From assembly GCA_025330725.1 (NCBI GenBank), contig JAIWND010000001.1, positions 1,116,001-1,180,000 of the forward strand: a stretch of DNA of 64,000 nucleotides, in the 5' to 3' direction. This document shows, one piece after another, positions 45,657 to 56,810 of the stretch. This DNA is from Chlamydoabsidia padenii (taxonomy: Eukaryota > Mucoromycota > Mucoromycetes > Mucorales > Cunninghamellaceae). Every line of letters begins with the position of its first letter. The first letter of the stretch is position 1. The position numbers and the translations under genes were made by a program. Under the pieces are notes generated by a model. It ran no database searches. It was not told the DNA's origin and saw only the letters and a list, made by a program, of their open reading frames with translations.

Positions 45657-46125
45657 TGCGGGATTTAAAAATGGGGTTTGCTCTCGACTGTAAAAAATAA
45701 AAGAATCTTCGTCCCACTTTTTTTTTTATATGCAAATGACAGGTAAAAGTCATCGCAAGTCTGGACTGACTGGCACAAGGGTCTACGTACTTGACTTTAG
45801 CTGTAAAGTATGTTGGAAATATGCCATAGTATCCACATCGCTACTTTAATCATTAGCATCGGTTGACAGTGGAGGGAGTAGAGCTCTTCACAAATCTGGG
45901 TAGAGGTCAGCGGGATTTGAAAATGAAGTTTGCTATTGTCTGTAGAATTTTCGTCGCACTTTTATTTTTTGCAAATGACAGGTCAAAATCATCGCAAGTC
46001 TGGACTGACTGACACAAGGGTCTATGTGCTTGACTTTTGCTGTAAAGTAGGTTGGAAACATGCTATAGTGTCCACATCACCACTTTAATCATTAGCATCG
46101 GTTAACAATTGAGCGAGTAGTGCTC
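45657..46125 (-). repeat. Dispersed repeat, two tandem units (minus orientation)
   Basis: Two direct units about 240 bp apart (core ATCATTAGCA at 45849 and 46089), reverse-oriented relative to 29.2 and 41.9 kb. Each unit includes GCGGGATTTGAAAATG or GCGGGATTTAAAAATG, for example 45910-45925. Confidence 0.8.
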
Positions 46126-46328
46126 TTCCCATTTTTGACCAGGAATGGGCCTACCAGCCAGTCAATATAAGTCATTTATGTAGCTTAGGGTGTTGTTATT
46201 GTTTTGTGTGTCAATAGATAAGTATGTGATTTTTTTCTTCCAAGATCAATCATCCTAGACTCACCTTTTTTGCTACCCATAGTGAAACCCTCAACGCAAA
46301 AAGTCTCACCCCCCTCGATTTGCATTAT

Positions 46329-46346
46329 GGCGGTGTTTGAAATTTT
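46329..46346 (+). promoter_or_regulatory. GGCGGTGTTTGAAATTTT motif upstream of RPL39
   Basis: Variant of the recurrent motif, 94 bp upstream of the RPL39 ATG, followed by T-rich leader DNA. Confidence 0.5.
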
Positions 46347-46422
46347 CTCTTTTCATGATTGAGGCCCTCTTTTTTACTTTTACCTTTTTTCTTTCACTTT
46401 TTATCTTTCTACAAGAACGACG

Positions 46423-46806
46423 ATGGTAAATGAATACGTCGAATAACGGTGAAATGGATGGATGGACGATTGAACGGAACGAATACGATGGAATGGATGG
46501 ATGGATGGATGGAAAAGAGGTCAACAATGTGAATTCCGGCGGAATCTTGGAATTGATCATCAAACGTTAACCCCCTTCTTCTTTAATTATAGCCCTCCAA
46601 CAAGTCATTTATCACCAAGGTCAAGCTTGGCAAAGCTCAAAAGCAAAACCGTCCTTTACCTCACTGGTTCCGCCTCAAGTCTGATACCAAGATCCGGTAT
46701 GTGTTTGTATATAGTATTATTTGTAAACAGTGTCTAACTCTCTTTTTCTCTCTCTAGCTGGAATGCTAAGCGTCGAAACTGGCGCCACACCAAGTTGAAC
46801 ATCTAA
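46423..46806 (+). CDS. RPL39: 60S ribosomal protein eL39
   Basis: Three exons. The first is the ATG alone (46423-46425), directly followed by a GTAAAT donor; then 46593-46696 and 46758-46806. The 51-residue product has the standard length and pattern: [19 protein letters not shown], then LPHWFRLKS and [11 protein letters not shown]. It is a component of the large subunit near the exit tunnel. The first intron (167 nt) contains GGATGGATGGATGG-type repeats. The motif GGCGGTGTTTGAAATTTT sits 94 bp upstream. Confidence 0.95.
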
Positions 46807-47591
46807 AATGTAAATCGATTAGGTGGTTATGGATTAGTGACTTATTGTAGTTATAAATTAAGGGCAATATGTCCTTTTATGTATCATGCATTGCAAATAA
46901 TAAAATAAAACGGATCTCTGATACAAATTAGAATGTGGATGATTTATGCGGGATGGATTGCAGCAGTATGTATATGTGATGATAGTATGATAATGGAATA
47001 GGAGGTATTAGGAATCAGGGGGTGCTTGATACGTAAAAAGGTGGCAAAAAAAAAACATGGGTAAGGGCTATATAGTTAGAAGGTAAACTTTAATGAAGCT
47101 GATATATTTGACAAGTGTGATTGGTGATGTTTCGAATAGGTGATGACACTGTGAGGATAGGATTTGGTTTGATTGAACGGAAAGGCCCCCGGAAGCGCCA
47201 TTTTAAGTTGCAAATCAAATCCCGAAAAAGGGAATTTGACTTGGCAGGTAGTTGTCAAAAAGTGCCCCTGTGTTACCCACACGAAGACAGCACACCAAAG
47301 GAACGTTCTGTTTTGTTGTCGTTTTTGAAAGAGAGAGAGAAAACACACATACTCATACTGTTCATTGTCAATAGGATAGTACTTTATAGATTGTGCTTCA
47401 GATTTATCGTTCTATTATCTTTTTAGGCGTAAAAAAAAAAGAGTACTCATCCCTAATTTGGAATCAAATAAATAGGTGAAGCCGGCTAACCAATCGAAAC
47501 TAACCCATCTTTTCCTTTTCCCTTCCCTATCTTTATTCTTCTTCTTTTTTTCTCTTCTTCTTCTTTTTCTTTTTCTTTTTCTCTTTCTTAT
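46807..47591. other. Intergenic DNA, RPL39 to F-box gene
   Basis: RPL39 3' UTR with AATAAAATAAAA near 46900. Then come CAAATCCCG at 47213-47221 with a facing GGGAATTTGA, and a C/T-rich leader at 47515-47590 directly before the F-box ATG. No gene is supported on either strand. Confidence 0.5.
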
Positions 47592-48719
47592 ATGACCCTT
47601 CATCAACACTTTCTTTCGAGTGATACGATTTTGATCCAACTGTGCTATCATTTATCTATCCGTGATATTGTGATCCTCAGCCAAACGTGTCGGGATTTAA
47701 ACCAGCGATTATTTCATGAGAGTCAAGTGTGGGAAGCCCGACAATTGATTTTCCAACCTCAAGATAAACCATGGGTGATACGCCCCTCGGTGATCCGACA
47801 GCTTCTTCCGACTTTACCGAGGCACCATGGGTTGAAGAAATTGATGATCCACGATATACCGGATATGATGGATGTGTTTCTCATCTTTGATCATTGTGCT
47901 CATTCTATTGAGCAGTTGGACCTGATTTTATCTTATTCACAATGTCATCAATTATGCATGCACCTCGAAGCATTCTGTTTCCACCTAGCCACTTGTCAAG
48001 CCTGGAATAAAATACCATTGACTTTGCATCAGTACACCCTGGATTCAAACCAGTTATACCATCAAGCGCAGCAAAGTTTAAAGTCATCATCCCACCAACC
48101 TTTTTTTATTAATCAGTTGATAGCGCATGGGCTACCGACTCGGATGGATGATCCGCCCTTTGAAATGCTAAAGCATATTTCCATCCACATTCAATCCCCG
48201 ACAACATCTCAAGCTACACCATGTGATCCAATGAGACTTTTATCATCATCCACTTTGATACAGCAATTCCATCATCTAATGACATTGTTATCACGACACA
48301 CATTGGTTTTATCATCCAGCCGATACACATCCGACTACCCTCACACAGGCACCAGCACCTCCGGAATTTCAATTCCCGACTCCGCCCCTCCCGATCTGTC
48401 AGTTTCATCTTCCTTGACATCGAAATCATCGTCAAGGATCAACATAACCAGCCTGATCGAGAAACGCCAATCGGATGAAAGGAAATCCATCAAGAGGAAA
48501 AAGAGCCGGCAGCAACAGAGTGAGAAGGAACAACAGTATTATCATCGGATCGAACAGCTCAGTCATCAGTACCGAAGATCGGTCTCCAGCTCACCACCTC
48601 CCTCACCACCCACCCCACCACCTCATCGGATCGATTCTTTCCTTCCTTCCAGTCGTCGCTCAACTCAAGCACCCATAGTGCATGTCATGCGATGCCAACG
48701 ACCTCGGTCTAAAAAGTAA
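47592..48719 (+). CDS. F-box protein
   Basis: One exon of 375 residues. Residues 8-50 form an F-box: LSSDTILIQLCYHLSIRDI, VILSQTCRDLNQRLFHESQV, WEARQLIF. F-box proteins recruit substrates to SCF ubiquitin ligases via Skp1. No LRR or WD40 repeats are obvious after it; the middle holds Leu/His-rich helices. The last 120 residues are Ser/Pro/Arg-rich and disordered, including PPPSPPTPPP. The substrate is unknown. The frame is clean and the ATG is the first in a T/C-rich leader. Confidence 0.7.
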   Translation: MTLHQHFLSSDTILIQLCYHLSIRDIVILSQTCRDLNQRLFHESQVWEARQLIFQPQDKPWVIRPSVIRQLLPTLPRHHGLKKLMIHDIPDMMDVFLIFDHCAHSIEQLDLILSYSQCHQLCMHLEAFCFHLATCQAWNKIPLTLHQYTLDSNQLYHQAQQSLKSSSHQPFFINQLIAHGLPTRMDDPPFEMLKHISIHIQSPTTSQATPCDPMRLLSSSTLIQQFHHLMTLLSRHTLVLSSSRYTSDYPHTGTSTSGISIPDSAPPDLSVSSSLTSKSSSRINITSLIEKRQSDERKSIKRKKSRQQQSEKEQQYYHRIEQLSHQYRRSVSSSPPPSPPTPPPHRIDSFLPSSRRSTQAPIVHVMRCQRPRSKK

Positions 48720-49238
48720 ACCTTATGAATCTAAACTTTTTGTCTTGGGCTATGTAGATAAACTAATCATCCTTTCCCTTCTTTATCTTTATATGACGTT
48801 TATTATTGTATATGCATTTTGAATAAAAAATAAAAAGACTTTTTTTTTTCTTTTAAACATTTGATGTTATTACAAACTATAGTTCGGTCGGCAGTGTAGA
48901 TGTATGACATGGATTCATCTTCCGACGCCATCAAATAGAGTCGACTTTTTAGTAGAAACCGTTGAAACAAATAGATATGCAAAAGAAAAAAAAAAAGCCA
49001 TCAATGCAAATTGAGTCGGAAGTTAAATTTCCATCCCGCCCTTTCTCCCTTCCACCCTATCGTATGATTCAAATGTTTTCATCAAAGGAGAGCTCTTTTT
49101 TTATTTACTTGTTTACAGAAAAATAGATTGGCGCTACCCTCGCGCGAAGTGAATACGCACAGATAGAGGAAACGGACTGGGCTATAAATGTGATCCTCCT
49201 CTTTCTTTTTTTCTTTTCTTGTTTTTCCCCCACCTCTA
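48720..49238. promoter_or_regulatory. F-box 3' flank and zinc-knuckle gene promoter
   Basis: AATAAAAAATAAA near 48822 ends the F-box transcript. TTTCCATCCCGCCC (49028-49041) and a TATA box in GGGCTATAAATGTG (about 49179-49192) precede the small zinc-knuckle gene by about 200 and 50 bp. Confidence 0.5.
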
Positions 49239-49391
49239 ATGCCTCTTAAACCATTAAACTTACAAGGTGGACAATGGTAAACATTTTAAAAAGAAAGAAA
49301 GAGAGAGATGATTGATGATCCTCTCCTCCTTATTAGTACTTGGTGTGGTAAATATGGTCACAAAAGACCTAGTTGTCCTTTATTGAAATGA
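49239..49391 (+). CDS. 30-residue CCHC zinc-knuckle microprotein
   Basis: Two exons, 49239-49276 and 49337-49391, joined through a 60-nt GT-AG intron give a 30-residue protein starting MPLKPLNLQGGQ. After splicing, Cys13-x2-Cys16-x4-His21-x4-Cys26 forms a perfect CCHC zinc knuckle, with the first Cys codon created across the junction. It ends PLLK. The gene has its own TATA box about 50 bp upstream, a pyrimidine-rich leader, and the GC-rich recurrent motif at 49028-49041. Zinc knuckles bind single-stranded nucleic acid, so an RNA-binding role is likely but inferred. It is too short for ordinary annotation. The alternative is a fragment of a larger gene, but no flanking coding exon is visible. 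Confidence 0.7.
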
Positions 49392-49804
49392 ACGAGCTCC
49401 CTTACTCTTTATGATTACCTACCTATGAACTCACTTATGCCCATATGCATGATGATACCTATTAATGACTGATGATGTACAATTTCCACCTTACTATTTT
49501 CTTTATACTCGATAACTTTTGAACTTTATATAAAGTCCGAGCGCACACCTTCTTTTCCCTCTCACTCTTTAGTTTGCCGATCAATTGACATTTATAGGAT
49601 GATGACAGCAAGTTCTTGTCACTTTGTTCTGATTTTAAGATTTCAAGTGCCGATATGTCATCTATTCTTAGTTCCATTTTAATTTGATATGGTAGCTGTA
49701 TTAGAGTTTGAGTATGGGAAACGTGTGATACACATGGTTGGATGGGACCATGCCCCCTTTTCTAAATCATCGGGGTTTATTTTTTTTACAATTTTGCAGG
49801 AATT

Positions 49805-50250
49805 GGCGGGATTTCAAATTTTGAAGGGAAAAAAAAAAAAAAAAAGAGCTCTCCCCCTTTTTTCTTTTTTCTTTCTTTTCTCATTCATCTTGATTGATGC
49901 TATTGTCACCAGTCAAACTTTGCCAGCATTTAATTTTTTGTTAATAGTAAAAGGCAAGTACAACAACTCATTATGAATTTCCTCTCAACAAACTAAAGAT
50001 GGAGGAAACTAAACAGAATAACTTTTGTCTCTCTTTTATAGGGTCGCACACACATGGACAGAAACTTGGGTATTTGTGTGTACTCGGCTTGGGCCCCTTT
50101 CTACCTCTATGACTGTGACACGGACACTTTTTTTATTATTATTACTTCTTAGTATCATTAGTTAGTCAGTATAGGATAATCAAAAGCAGTGATAGATGTA
50201 GATTGTATGTTTAGGACGGGGGGTCTAACTTTGTATGTTGTTGAAATAAA
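49805..50250 (+). ncRNA. Probable transcript with tiny or no ORF
   Basis: GGCGGGATTTCAAATTTT at 49805-49822, a T/C-rich leader at about 49850-49890, an acceptor-like TCTCTCTTTTATAG at 50028-50041 and an AATAAA near 50245 mark a transcription unit. The only frames are under about 40 codons (for example an ATG near 49999 reading MEETKQNNF). I could not assign a protein. Confidence 0.3.
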
Positions 50251-50552
50251 AAAAAGAGATAAATAAACCTGTATGTTTAGGGGATGGGGAACGCAGCGTC
50301 ATTGTCTACATATTATAACCAAAGTGTCACGTTATTATACCTTTTTGCCACACCTAAGCTTACGAACAGTCTCGGTAAATATTAAAAAAGGGGGGGAACG
50401 GGGATGATGGATACGGGGGGGGGCGGAGTGATTCTATTTCTTTCTTCACGTAATCCCTTTATTTTTTTTTTCTTCTTCTTCTTCTTCTTTCTTCTTCTTC
50501 TTCTCTTTTCTTTTTCTCTTTACTTTATATATATATATATATATGCAAGATA
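50251..50552. other. Intergenic
   Basis: G-rich runs near 50390-50425, then CTT/TTC repeats (50475-50515) and an AT microsatellite leading into the next start codon. No gene. Confidence 0.5.
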
Positions 50553-51053
50553 ATGTCGTTTGATACTAGAGATGATTTATGGCAACCTACTACAACTGAT
50601 TGGTCTAGTAATACTCTTCCACCTCGACCTCCAAATGACACCAATACAAGTGTAGTATCATCCTTATTAGCAAATCATCATCATCATCATCATTATCAAC
50701 CACCTACGTCTACATCCACTTCATCAAGCACAACTACATCTGATATCATTCCACCACCCAGCTTGGCAGGATCATCAGACGACAAGGTCACACATCCGGA
50801 ATGGGGTGTTATGAAAGATCAAGAATTCCATCCATTGGCTCACAAACATCAATGCGACCTTGAAAACCTGTATCAAACTAACTCGGCCCTATCTGATTTT
50901 TACTTTTGGCAAGCAAGTCTCGGTGGTTACTGTATGGCGGATATGGTCCAAAACATTGTTGTGTCTTCAGATCAAGCTTTTGTTTTGGTACGTCAAATCG
51001 TTGATGGTGCCCCTCCTCCTGGTCGAAAAAAAAAAAGTAAAAATAAAATATAG
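50553..51053 (+). CDS. Hypothetical protein with His6 and Ser/Thr-rich linker
   Basis: One exon of 166 residues. Residues 1-90 are low complexity (Ser/Thr/Pro with a His6 run). The rest looks folded: HPEWGVMKDQEFHPLAHKHQ, then YFWQASLGGYCMADMVQNI, and ends in a basic GRKKKSKNKI. I do not recognise it. The ATG sits in an AT microsatellite leader. AATAAA-type sequences follow the stop. A cytosolic or nuclear location is likely, as no signal peptide or membrane helix is present. Confidence 0.55.
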   Translation: MSFDTRDDLWQPTTTDWSSNTLPPRPPNDTNTSVVSSLLANHHHHHHYQPPTSTSTSSSTTTSDIIPPPSLAGSSDDKVTHPEWGVMKDQEFHPLAHKHQCDLENLYQTNSALSDFYFWQASLGGYCMADMVQNIVVSSDQAFVLVRQIVDGAPPPGRKKKSKNKI

Positions 51054-51346
51054 TCCAAGTTTGGTTGTTTTAAACTAGTCATTTATTATTAATTATACAA
51101 TAGTAGTATAGTATAAATGATATTTTATTCCTTTTTTTATATATATATATAGCTATAATATGTAATAAACAAGTTAAAAAAACAATACCTTGTGTGTAAA
51201 AATGGGGGAAAGGTGTAAAATAGGGGATAAATAAAAAGGGGTGGTGGTGGTGGTGGTGGTGGTGGTACGGGATGATGTTGATGTTGATCCAAAAAGGTCC
51301 GTGTCGATGCTGTTTTGTTGTTTTGTACGTTTGGTGTAAAGAAGGA

Positions 51347-51915
51347 TTAAATGCATAATCTATAACTGACATATCGACCAGCCGTTTCACTTTCCCGAAG
51401 AATCTTGACGACTTGACCACGTTTCAAACCATAATAACGAGCCACTGGATCACTGTGTTGAATACGAGGTAGTTGTGTATCCTTAAGACGATATCGTTGC
51501 AATAAAACCGCCTTTTCTTCGTTAGTCAAGACTTCATGCTTTGGTACGAGGACGTGATGGGTAATATTGACCAAAAGTTCGTTTTCATGAAAGGATTCGA
51601 GAGTGTGTTTCGAAGGTAAAGATTGCATCACCTTGTTGGCCGAAGACGTCAGACTGTTTTGATAGACACAAATACCTTTGGGAATCTGTTGCTGTGCCAT
51701 TCGTTCGACAAACCTAAGTATGAAAAAGACATAAGTTTTTTGTGTATAATGGTTGCTATTGTTGTTGTACTTACACTCTTAAAGGTTTGACACCAACGGA
51801 CTTATCCTTGGGGAAGAACACAAGGAGCTGGTCAGTGGGATCGTCCTTCTTTTGGACAACAAACGTTAAATGGTCACGACTAGCAAAGATCATAAAATGA
51901 GTGATTAGCAATATT

Positions 51916-51953
<38 letters not shown>

Positions 51954-52183
51954 ACTTACTCTACATCACCAGAGGGAGCAAAAGTTCGTTTGAAGAGGTC
52001 CAATTCCATCCCAAGTTCTGATTGAGAAACAAGGTAGCCCTAATAAAAGAAAAGAAGATCGAATTTGTTTATATAAAGTATATCATTACTTAACAATAGA
52101 CTTACTCTATCGTGAACCATTTGATGGGTGGTACGAAAAACCCTCCATAAACGGGTCACTTCATTGTTGCTACTATTGTCCAT
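51347..52183 (-). CDS. RPB5: RNA polymerase subunit RPB5/RPABC1
   Basis: Four exons encode 210 residues. The ATG is at 52183 and the stop at 51347. The N-terminal jaw domain begins NEVTRLWRVFRTTHQMVHDR and continues GYLVSQSELGMELDLFKRTF. The conserved C-terminal assembly domain reads HHVLVPKHEVLTNEEKAVLL, RLKDTQLPRIQHSDPVARYY, GLKRGQVVKILRESETAGRY and ends SYRLCI. It is a shared subunit of Pol I, II and III that contacts downstream DNA. It is divergent to RPT4, with about 390 bp between starts. An AT microsatellite expands one intron (about 51920-51950). Confidence 0.95.
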
Positions 52184-52571
52184 GGGAAGGGAGGGTTGAT
52201 AAAAGAGAGATAAAAAAGAAGAGGAAAAAAAAAATCCCAACTTGAGAGCATAATAATGGGCTGCGACTCAAAAAAAGCCACAGCTGGAATTGAATTCAAT
52301 CGTATACCCTACCTCTTTAGTAAGGAAGATCGACTGGATAACTAAAGGCTGGCCACCATCATGATAATTTAAAGTATGATGAATAATTGCAAGTATCGTA
52401 CATAGGGTAATCATCAGTTGTAATCAATGTGAAGTGAAAGGACCCGAAAAAGGAAATCGGAGTTCGAACATCATGGGGGGGGGGATTGCGTGGTTCTTTA
52501 CGAAAAAAAAAGGGGGATTTCTTTCTCTCTTTCTTTCTCTCTCTTTTTTATCACTTTATACATTACTCTTC
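52184..52571. promoter_or_regulatory. Divergent RPB5/RPT4 promoter
   Basis: Contains a weak motif relative (GGACCCGAAAAAGG near 52440), G9 at about 52473 and a CTTT-rich leader before RPT4. A tRNA-like stretch here was rejected. Confidence 0.4.
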
Positions 52572-54260
<1,689 letters not shown>

Positions 54261-54583
54261 TGGATAGCTTGTTTTATTAGTATAAATATCTCAATGCCTT
54301 TTATAATAAAATGTATATCTTTTTTGTCCAGCTTCTGTTTGACATTGTATGTCTCGGAGAATCATTCATATTTTTAACTCTTTATTTTATTTTATTTTTT
54401 TTTCAAAAAATGGAAATAGTGTGGGTATTTATATACATGTAGACATGTCAATAATTACTAGTAATGCCTACAAACGGATGGTGTAGAATTGTCTTTATCA
54501 AAATCATGCCGGATGAACCCACTCAAATGCCCGGAACTTCAAATCCCGACAAGCAACTTTTTGCTCACCTGAAACTTTCTTTT

Positions 54584-54651
<68 letters not shown>

Positions 54652-54713
54652 TTATTTTAACCTTTCCTTCTCTTTTCTTTTTTACTTTTTCTTTTTAACA
54701 AAACTGTACTATA
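54261..54713. promoter_or_regulatory. Promoter with T64 tract upstream of the TORC2 gene
   Basis: Holds the RPT4 3' end, TTCAAATCCCG at 54538-54548 and a 64-nt T run at 54586-54649, continuing as T/C-rich leader to the ATG at 54714. Confidence 0.6.
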
Positions 54714-55874
54714 ATGACCATTCATGCACATTGCACTTCACCAACCAACTCATTTACCTCATCACCACCCTCAGAATATACGGACACCGACACTTTAATC
54801 GACTTTGAAGTTACTTTGCATTCACCCGAAACCCATACACATGCGTCTGTTAGTTTCTCTCACCAACTTCCAACACGATACCCGGAAACGTTCAACTCAT
54901 CGCCACCATTCTTTGCACCTTTAGAAAACAAAGCGCTTCCACCGACAAGAACACCACCCCCACCAAAGAAACCTGCGGATTTATACAAATCACCCAACAT
55001 GGAGAAACACTCAAGGCATCATACGACAGGGGAGGAGTCACTCACTACTACTGCTCACCACAGACACTTTATTAATGCACCACTTCCATCACTTCCACTT
55101 ACTTATCAATCCCACTTGCCTCCGAATACCACGACAATGAACAACAAGACGGATAGTGTTTGGCAAGCCTTATGCGTCCGGGTATTACCTCTATTTAATG
55201 GCGAAGGTGTCCAAGGTGCGGTAGAAGATATGAATGATCTTTTAAGGTAAGAAAACCAAACCCTCTCTCCTTCCCTTGCTTAACTAACCGCTTTTATTAT
55301 TATAGACAATGTTTATCAGATCCTATCTCGCCTCAACTTGTTTACAACATTGAAACCTTATTACATGATGGTATGTTTACTTTGAATACCAAGCTCTTTG
55401 GTGTGACGGACGAGAAACTCTTGGATCGACTGGTCGAACAATGGTCTTTCTTCTTCACCTATGCCTTGCCTTATTTTGAAGCCGTCTTTTTACCACTACG
55501 AACTGATTATGGATGGCACAATGTACGAAACATGGCTTTACAAAGTTTCCGGGATGATGTGATTCTACAACAAACCAAACGTTTAGAAGGTAAAGAGGGA
55601 GGGAAACACGATATAGCTCAATTATTCTTCTTTTTTTTTTTTAGGTGTTTTCAACAGGTTGTTTACAGCGGAAGGATTCTCTCAAAACCCGGTGGCTACT
55701 GCTGCTAAAATGATACAGATGATCTCGCTCTTGGCCTCTGCACCAAGTTCTAATGAAGAAATGGATCGTATCTTGGCCAAACTCAAGATTATCATAATGC
55801 GTAAAGGTGGATCACCAACTGGTATGGTCAATCCTTGGTATGGCAAGAAAATGATAGACAATGTATTGATATAA
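54714..55874 (+). CDS. HbrB-family TORC2 subunit (Bit61/PROTOR-like)
   Basis: Three exons, 54714-55246, 55306-55589 and 55645-55874, encode 348 residues. The first 145 are Pro/Ser/Thr/His-rich. The rest is the HbrB domain: VWQALCVRVLPLFNGEGVQG, then a helix-rich block with YALPYFEAVFLPLRTDYGWH and the C-terminal MIQMISLLAS helix. The family includes yeast Bit61/Bit2, Aspergillus HbrB and animal PROTOR/PRR5, all subunits of TOR complex 2 acting at the plasma membrane in growth polarity. It is inferred to be in TORC2 here. Upstream lie TTCAAATCCCG and a T64 tract. Confidence 0.8.
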
Positions 55875-56080
55875 AATCATTCCAATGGATCACTAGTTAT
55901 AGTATATACTCCCTTTTATTATGATAACCGAAATAAAAATAAAAATAAAAAAGGAATCATGTATTATATTTGCGGGGGAGGGGTACATGTCAACATGTCC
56001 CTAGGGTCAAACGAATAGAGCCTGGCAAGAATTGGGTGGGCGGGTCTCCACTTTTTTTTTCCAGTTATACAAAAGAGAAT
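55875..56080. other. Short gap
   Basis: TORC2 gene 3' UTR with AATAAAAATAAAAA near 55931 and a gap with no gene. Confidence 0.5.
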
Positions 56081-56460
56081 GACATCTCAGGCTTGACCTG
56101 ACTGACACAAGGATCTGACTATTTGACTTTTGTAGTAAATTATGCTGGAAATACACCATAATATTCACATAGCCACTTTAATCATTAGCATTGGTAGGTA
56201 TTTGAGTAGTAATTCTGACTAGGGATTGAGCCTACAGTACGACGAAGACTGGGCGGGCGGGATTTGAAAATTGGGAAAGGGAAAACTTTTTTTTGGGAGG
56301 GGGATTTGGAGTACAGATCATCTTCACCTTGGTCTGATGAACACAAGTGTCTGAGAGCTTGGCATTTGCTGTAACATAGGTTTGGGAGGCATCATAGGAA
56401 AATTACAGCCACTTTAATTGTTAGTATCGGTTGGCAATTGAGTGAGCAATGCAATTTACT
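56081..56460 (-). repeat. Dispersed repeat, two diverged units (minus orientation)
   Basis: Core ATCATTAGCA at 56181 and the degenerate ATTGTTAGTA at 56417, about 236 bp apart. GGGCGGGCGGGATTTGAAAA at 56251-56270 lies between them. These are the most diverged copies. Confidence 0.65.
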
Positions 56461-56810
56461 AGCATGATATGCCCAGATGAAGACAAGAGGTTATCAAGAC
56501 AAAGATAGATAAAGGGTCAAATTTTATTTTTATTGGTTGGTTGATTGATGAATGATAAAAATGCAATGTGTAGAATGGGATGTATGCAGTAAATGATGCA
56601 TGAACAAATGATAGCTACACACACACACACACACACACAAAAAGAGTACATGTTGTATATAAATAAACTTTTATTTTGCTGTAAAAGTTGACAGTATGAT
56701 ATGACATCTACGATATGAATTAAGTAAAAACAAAAAAAAAAAAAGGGGGGGGATGATGATAAACTACACAGTGATCTATTTTTATATAAAGGTAATCCAA
56801 GTAAGAAGAT
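56461..56810. other. ENP2 3' flank
   Basis: Contains a CA microsatellite at about 56617-56640 and a G8 run. It probably holds the ENP2 terminator. No gene. Confidence 0.5.

Noticed and set aside
52273..52349. tRNA-like stretch followed by T7 on the minus strand
   Set aside because: The ends (AGCC/GGCT) and the TTCAATTCC element hint at a tRNA, but no 5-bp T-stem or consistent anticodon arm can be formed.
52184..52571. Rpn4-type proteasome element (GGTGGCAAA) in the RPT4 promoter
   Set aside because: Only GGTGGC is present (complement of GCCACC near 52352); too weak a match, and Rpn4 is not established in this lineage.
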